NCBI RefSeq assembly: GCF_010728925.1
Contig: NZ_AP022608.1
Coordinates: 5,146,001-5,210,000, forward strand
Length of the DNA: 64,000 nucleotides
Direction: 5' to 3'
DNA from: Mycolicibacterium gadium
GTDB lineage: Bacteria; Actinomycetota; Actinomycetes; Mycobacteriales; Mycobacteriaceae
Positions 60,272 to 64,000 of this stretch are shown here, one piece after another. The notes below the pieces were generated by a model. It ran no database searches and was not told where the DNA came from. It saw only the letters and a list, made by a program, of their open reading frames with translations. How positions within the stretch are numbered: position 1 is the first letter of the stretch; each line of letters starts with the position of its first letter. A program made the translations under genes and the position numbers.

Positions 60272-60822
60272 CTCCTTCGCCCGTATGGAATCTGGATGCG
60301 TCGGACGGTCAGCTGTTCGTGCACACCGGCGTCACGGGCAGGGCGGCCAAGGTGGGCCACCGGTTGACGATCGCGATGACCACCTGGCTGGCCACGGTGC
60401 GGTGGAGCGGCAGCAAGCCGGTGGAGGCAGAACTGACGGTCGAGGTGGAATCGCTTCAAGTGGTGAAGGGTGAAGGCGGCTTGAAGTCGCTGTCGGGACC
60501 GGAGAAAGCGCTGGCGCGGTCGAATGCGTTGGGAGTCCTTGACGCGCAACGGTTCCCGCAAATCCGCTTCCTGGCCAACGATATCGACAAGTCTGACGAC
60601 GGCTATCTGCTGACCGGCACGCTGGAGATCCATGGTGTGGCCCAGGAGCGCGAGATCGGCCTGCGCGTCGAGGATCTCGGTGAGACGTGGCGACTGTCGT
60701 GCCAGGCTGAGGTTCGCCAGTCCGAGTTCGGTGTCAAACCATACTCGATGATGTTCGGATCGATGAAAGTCGTTGACACCGTGACGGTGTCGTTCACCGC
60801 CGAACGGGCAAAGGACGGCTGA
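60268..60822 (+). CDS. YceI-family lipid-binding protein
   Basis: 184 residues, ATG overlapping the previous stop (ATGA). The YceI plan is visible: WNLDASDGQLFVHTGVTGRAAKVGHRLTIAM, VEAELTVEVESLQVVKG, FPQIRFLANDI, YLLTGTLEIHGVAQE and VKPYSMMFGSMKVVDTVTV. This lipocalin-like beta-barrel binds isoprenoid or other lipids. It has no signal peptide, so it is a cytosolic variant, as in many actinobacteria. Confidence 0.88.
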   Translation: MTPSPVWNLDASDGQLFVHTGVTGRAAKVGHRLTIAMTTWLATVRWSGSKPVEAELTVEVESLQVVKGEGGLKSLSGPEKALARSNALGVLDAQRFPQIRFLANDIDKSDDGYLLTGTLEIHGVAQEREIGLRVEDLGETWRLSCQAEVRQSEFGVKPYSMMFGSMKVVDTVTVSFTAERAKDG

Positions 60823-60841
60823 ACCGACCGGCTCGGCGGCC

Positions 60842-61190
60842 TCAGGCCCCGGCGGGCACCTTGGCCGCCGACTTGCGCATCTCCTGCTTGATCGACGTGA
60901 ACTCAGAGATCGTCCGGGTGGCGACCGTCGCAAGGGGGCGGACATTGCGACCGGTGGCTTCCGTCTTGGACACCATCACCACGCTGTCGATGTAGGGCTG
61001 GATCGTCGTCGCGTTCTGTACGGTCGCCACGATCACCAGCTGGAAACCGAACTTGCGGAACGCCGACAGCGCCTGCTGCGCGAACTGCGGGTCTGGAGAA
61101 TGCTTCGTCGAGCATCAACTGCGCGAACACCGATGTGTTGTCCGCGCTTTCGGGGCTGGCGAGGTTGCAGAGGCGGCCGACCAATTGATG
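60842..61190 (-). pseudogene. C-terminal remnant of an SbcC/JetC-type (Wadjet/Mks) ATPase, frameshifted
   Basis: The minus strand first reads SPESADNTSVFAQLMLDEAFS (to about 61095) and, after a one-base shift, PDPQFAQQALSAFRKFGFQLVIVATVQNATTIQPYIDSVVMVSKTEATGRN and on to the stop at 60842. LMLDEAFS is a Walker B with catalytic Glu, and the following part is the C-terminal strand/helix set of SbcC-like SMC ATPases such as JetC/MksB/EptC. Only about 110 residues remain, with no head N-domain, coiled coil or JetABD partners in the window. It is a dead fragment that marks a former plasmid- or phage-defence locus. Confidence 0.65.
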
Positions 61191-61644
61191 ACGGACCCCA
61201 TTCTCAAGCGGGGCGCAGCGGAGGGGTGTGGCATGTCAACTGTCGACTACGCCGTCGATGACCACCGTCTACAGGGAGCAAGAACGTAGCTAAAGGCAGT
61301 CAAGCAGAAATGCAGGGAACGAAATAAATAGCATTACCGTTCCCAACCGTCCGGCAGCATTTTAATCCGCCACTGCATCGCCGAATATGACGAGACGAAG
61401 CGCGGAACGGAAGCAGTCCTAACCTCCCCGATGTAGCGCTCATCACGATGCACTTCGCCTCCGCCCGACATGGCAGTAACTGGACGGGTGTACGGTCGGC
61501 ACTCGGTGCCTGTATCAATGCCGGTCAAACGCCCGTTTGGCCACGCGACGGGGGGCCAGCCGAGCGCATATGGATGGCCAACACGGAATCGCCGCAGGCG
61601 ACGGATGTACGACGGTTTCACACGCGAAACAACGTCGGTCCCGG
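61191..61644. other. Non-coding scar between the JetC remnant and the NTPase pair
   Basis: About 450 bases with lower GC and codon composition unlike the flanks. No frame of natural composition is seen. It may be the junction where a defence island replaced the rest of the JetC locus. I find no tRNA, integrase or clear attachment-site repeat. Confidence 0.45.
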
Positions 61645-63132
61645 TCAGTCTTTGATCAGCTCGAGCAGTTCAGTGCAGTAGACATCAAATAGTTTCAAAT
61701 CAGCTGCGCCGACGGAATGTGCTCGGCTGTGCGCCATCGGGTTCCGTACCTTCTTTAGCAAAACGAAGCGCTCCCGCCAATACTGTTTGTTCTTCTTCAT
61801 AATCGGAGCGAATAGACCCCAATGGGAGGACATTAAGTCGAACAGGTCACCTGGGTAGGTGAAGTCGATCAGCCGAGTCGAGGCGCGACGGCCGAAGTTG
61901 CGCTGCTCGTATTCGCGCATCTCTGTGCAGCGGTCGATGATGTCCCCGATCTCCGGATGACTGCGGCGGCATGCCGATGGCCAGTCTTCGCCATACTTGG
62001 CCTGGAAGGTGCGCTCGACTAGGCCTCGCACCCCGTTCTCAACGGCGTTCCAAGTCTCCCAGGGGCTAAGTTCCCTGCTGAGCAAAGTAAGAAATCGCAT
62101 GAAATGGTCGGAGAAAGCAGTGTACCCAGGCCCGGACTTCCGGATCAGCCCTTGTTGGAGAAGACTTTCTGCGTCGTCTTGCGTTGCGGTCAGCTGTGGG
62201 CCAAGTACGATCTCCAGCAAAGCCTCCAGGCGGCCGTCTGCTCTCATGAGGTCCTGCAGGTCCGCGTAGTACTGCTGGAATTCAGGCGGCATGGGCTCTC
62301 GTAGCGCTCGAACGGCGACATCCATCGGCAGCGGCACAGCCCCTTGCGTCTCCGTCCATAGCCGGTCTAGCAGATGGCTGGCGAGGTAAGGGTGTCCGCC
62401 TGACATCTCGAAGAGTCGCGGCACTAACCGCGCACCGTCGCACGAGTCCAGTCGCGCAGCGAGCGCGGTCAAATCTTCCTTATCGAAGCAGGTCAGGTAA
62501 ACCGAGCGGAAAATGCCAGGAAATGTCGACTCGACTGGATCCGCCATGTCAACTATCTCCCGCAATTCCCGCCGTGAGGTCGTCACCAAACCAACGTTGG
62601 GTTCGGGGTTGTAGGCGATGGCGCGTAACGCCTGGAAGGCGCCCGGCTGTGTCCTGAAAACCTCGCGAGCGGCGTCGAACTCGTCCAAGATCAGCACGAC
62701 CCGCAGCCCGCGCTTTCGCACTTGGCTCAAGAATTCCTCCGTCCGAGTCCGCACCTCAAGCCATTCCAGGCCATCGGCCGTGGCACGATCAAAGGAACGC
62801 TTCAGGCGCGGATCGATCTCGTCGAGGTGTGGCTGCATTAAGTCCCAAACCTTCTCCACCAGTTGCGTATGGAGGCCCTGGATACCGCCTACGAGGCGCA
62901 CATTCATCCAGACGGGTAGCAGATGCGGATTCGCCTCCCGTGCGCGGTCCGACATAAATACCTGATACGCGAGGCTGGATTTGCCGATTCGCGGAGGCCC
63001 GATAATTGCAGTCGCTCCTGCGGTGGCCTGCGCGAGGACCCGTTCCGTGACAACTCGGATGTCCCTTTCTCGGCCGATGTGGCTGCCGCCGTGGACAATC
63101 TGGCCAACGCTCGCAAAAGGATTGTGGCTCAC
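61645..63132 (-). CDS. STAND-like P-loop NTPase with C-terminal HEPN-type domain
   Basis: 495 residues from GTG 63132, whose GTGA overlaps the stop of the upstream NTPase and has GGGAG 5 bases before it. N-terminal: GGSHIGRERDIRVVTERVL, Walker A IIGPPRIGKSS (about 44-53), Walker B VVLILDEFD (about 145-152), sensor LVTTSRRELREI and LFEMSGGHPYLASHLLDRLW, typical of STAND/AAA ATPases. The C-terminal about 110 residues are helical and end with R463-N-P-M-A-H468-SR, an Rx4H HEPN motif as in Swt1-type HEPN RNases. This suggests nucleotide-gated RNA cleavage in abortive defence. Confidence 0.85.
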   Translation of the reverse strand: MSHNPFASVGQIVHGGSHIGRERDIRVVTERVLAQATAGATAIIGPPRIGKSSLAYQVFMSDRAREANPHLLPVWMNVRLVGGIQGLHTQLVEKVWDLMQPHLDEIDPRLKRSFDRATADGLEWLEVRTRTEEFLSQVRKRGLRVVLILDEFDAAREVFRTQPGAFQALRAIAYNPEPNVGLVTTSRRELREIVDMADPVESTFPGIFRSVYLTCFDKEDLTALAARLDSCDGARLVPRLFEMSGGHPYLASHLLDRLWTETQGAVPLPMDVAVRALREPMPPEFQQYYADLQDLMRADGRLEALLEIVLGPQLTATQDDAESLLQQGLIRKSGPGYTAFSDHFMRFLTLLSRELSPWETWNAVENGVRGLVERTFQAKYGEDWPSACRRSHPEIGDIIDRCTEMREYEQRNFGRRASTRLIDFTYPGDLFDLMSSHWGLFAPIMKKNKQYWRERFVLLKKVRNPMAHSRAHSVGAADLKLFDVYCTELLELIKD

Positions 63133-64000
63133 GCGATCTCCCAACTCTTACGTTGGTGTAGCCATTCCGCGAATAAGCCGACTTTGATGCGATAGCGGTC
63201 GCCGGTGCCTTGGACGATCACATCCCGGCGTAAGAGATCCTCTATGATTTGCGGGCCGTTTGGGCGAGCCAGTGCCTTCCGATTGTCGAGGTATAAGTCG
63301 CCTCGATGCCCGGATAGGCTGGCCTTCAACAAGTCAAGGGCGTCTTCGCCGGACACTTCACTGACGTCGGCGTCGCCTGGTGTAAGCAAGTTGTCAAACT
63401 GCTCAAGTGGTAGCGCCCGGTCGCCGGACACCAGCGCTGCGGTGACGCGATCTACATCAGCGGGACCAATCAGCGGTTGCCGCTCGTCGTTCATATGCTG
63501 CACTAGGCGGTTGCAAAACAACTGGATGTAGTAGGGGTTGCGGGCGGTCAGCTCGAGGATGCGCCGCACGGCGTCGCCGCGATAGCGTGACTCGCCGTTG
63601 TCAAGCGGGATCGGCTTCCAAATCAACTTGGTTGCCCACTCCTCGTCCAGGTAGGAAACTTGCTCCTGAGACGCAACTTGAAATTCGTTAGGAAACCTCT
63701 TAAGAAAGCGCGGCATCAGGTCGTTTCCGGCCACCACGCTGCTGAAGAGGTTGCTCTCCAGCATCGCCTTCCACACTTTCATGAAGTCGGGACCGAGCTT
63801 GCCGCGCTCGATTGCCGTGTACAGCACCGTGAACTCGTCAAGCAGCAGCACCATGCGGCAACAGCGGTAGGCCTCGTTGCGCCGCATTGCCCGCTTCATG
63901 TCGCGCATGTAGTTGTTGAAAGAGATCTGCGGCTGGTCAGCGAATTGGCCGAGCTCCGGGCGCGGTATCCCTAGCGGCGGCATGGCGTCGTCGAGTTCAA
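63129..64000 (-). CDS. STAND-like P-loop NTPase, N-terminus beyond window edge
   Basis: The open frame runs off the right edge (at least 289 residues seen). It has YRCCRMVLLLDEFTVLY (Walker B and acidic pair), a sensor-like FSSVVAGNDLMPRF, YIQLFCNRLVQHMN (STAND GxPxx-type region, here TARNPYYIQLF) and a C-terminal winged helix (QIIEDLLRRDVIVQGTGDRYRIKVGLFAEWL). Walker A must lie to the right. Its TGA overlaps the GTG of the HEPN-NTPase gene, so the two are made together. It resembles the downstream ATPase in domain order but lacks a HEPN tail. Confidence 0.8.
   Translation of the reverse strand, partial: ELDDAMPPLGIPRPELGQFADQPQISFNNYMRDMKRAMRRNEAYRCCRMVLLLDEFTVLYTAIERGKLGPDFMKVWKAMLESNLFSSVVAGNDLMPRFLKRFPNEFQVASQEQVSYLDEEWATKLIWKPIPLDNGESRYRGDAVRRILELTARNPYYIQLFCNRLVQHMNDERQPLIGPADVDRVTAALVSGDRALPLEQFDNLLTPGDADVSEVSGEDALDLLKASLSGHRGDLYLDNRKALARPNGPQIIEDLLRRDVIVQGTGDRYRIKVGLFAEWLHQRKSWEIA

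Noticed and set aside
1..64000. CRISPR arrays, rRNA and tRNA genes
   Set aside because: I saw no regularly spaced repeats, no rRNA-like conserved blocks and no cloverleaf ending in CCA. A tRNA scan was not possible, so short tRNAs cannot be fully excluded.

Overview
The window is high-GC actinobacterial DNA that I read as the chromosome of an environmental or rapidly growing Mycobacterium (Mycolicibacterium). The reasons are genes typical of the group: mycolic acid cyclopropane synthase paralogues beside a KasB-like ketosynthase, PonA2, a DUF4185 endo-D-arabinanase-type protein, PknE/PknF-style kinases, a WXG100 type VII secretion operon, a hemophore-family protein and many lipoproteins. I see no rRNA, tRNA or CRISPR array.

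Layout. 1-7.4 kb: a lipoprotein cut by the window edge, two small enzymes or conserved proteins, a Tat-exported PhoD phosphatase, an IS3-family element, and a large MprF/YbhN-type membrane protein. 7.5-17.8 kb: a P450, then envelope sensing and remodelling genes. These are a Ser/Thr kinase fused to an amino-acid-type solute-binding domain, a serine hydrolase, a second kinase, a zinc metalloprotease lipoprotein, a DUF4333 protein, a Tat amidase and a DUF4185 glycanase. 18.1-23.4 kb: cspA, a coupled micro-ORF/DUF5994 pair, ppk2, a KasB-like protein whose catalytic Cys is replaced by Asp, and two mycolate methyltransferases. 23.7-28.8 kb: two more kinases flanking a cyclic-nucleotide-binding protein and two coiled-coil stress proteins. 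28.8-33.1 kb: a hemophore-like protein, TetR with a palindromic operator, a serine hydrolase, a decayed TetR and a STAS protein. 33.4-37 kb: a tight four-gene oxygenase operon (diiron-like protein, 3Fe-4S ferredoxin, ferredoxin reductase, flavin monooxygenase). 37-40.6 kb: a WXG100 protein, a 761-aa WXG-headed protein and a lipoprotein. 40.8-49 kb: small enzymes, a formylglycine-generating enzyme coupled to a transporter split by one in-frame TGA, a chimeric SRPBCC/DUF6636 gene, an SQR-like oxidoreductase and an M15 peptidase. 49.5-54.6 kb: PonA2, an esterase, a VldE-like secreted protein and a small membrane protein. 54.6-60.8 kb: a membrane protein, a hemerythrin, then an operon of a tandem-repeat acidic peptide, a JmjC oxygenase and a ferredoxin-like protein, followed by a DsbA-like protein, a GyrA-like/GNAT fusion and YceI. 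60.8-64 kb: an apparent defence island with a frameshifted remnant of an SbcC/JetC-type ATPase and two coupled STAND-like P-loop NTPases, one ending in a HEPN Rx4H motif.

The best candidates for undescribed biology are (i) the repeat peptide/JmjC/ferredoxin-like operon at 56.1-58.4 kb, which looks like a peptide modification system, (ii) the NTPase-HEPN pair at the right edge, (iii) the Cys-to-Asp KasB-like protein beside the mycolate methyltransferases, and (iv) the kinase carrying its own extracellular solute-binding domain. The IS element sits in the loop of a palindromic intergenic hairpin, and a second, intact copy of that hairpin occurs at 25.2 kb.
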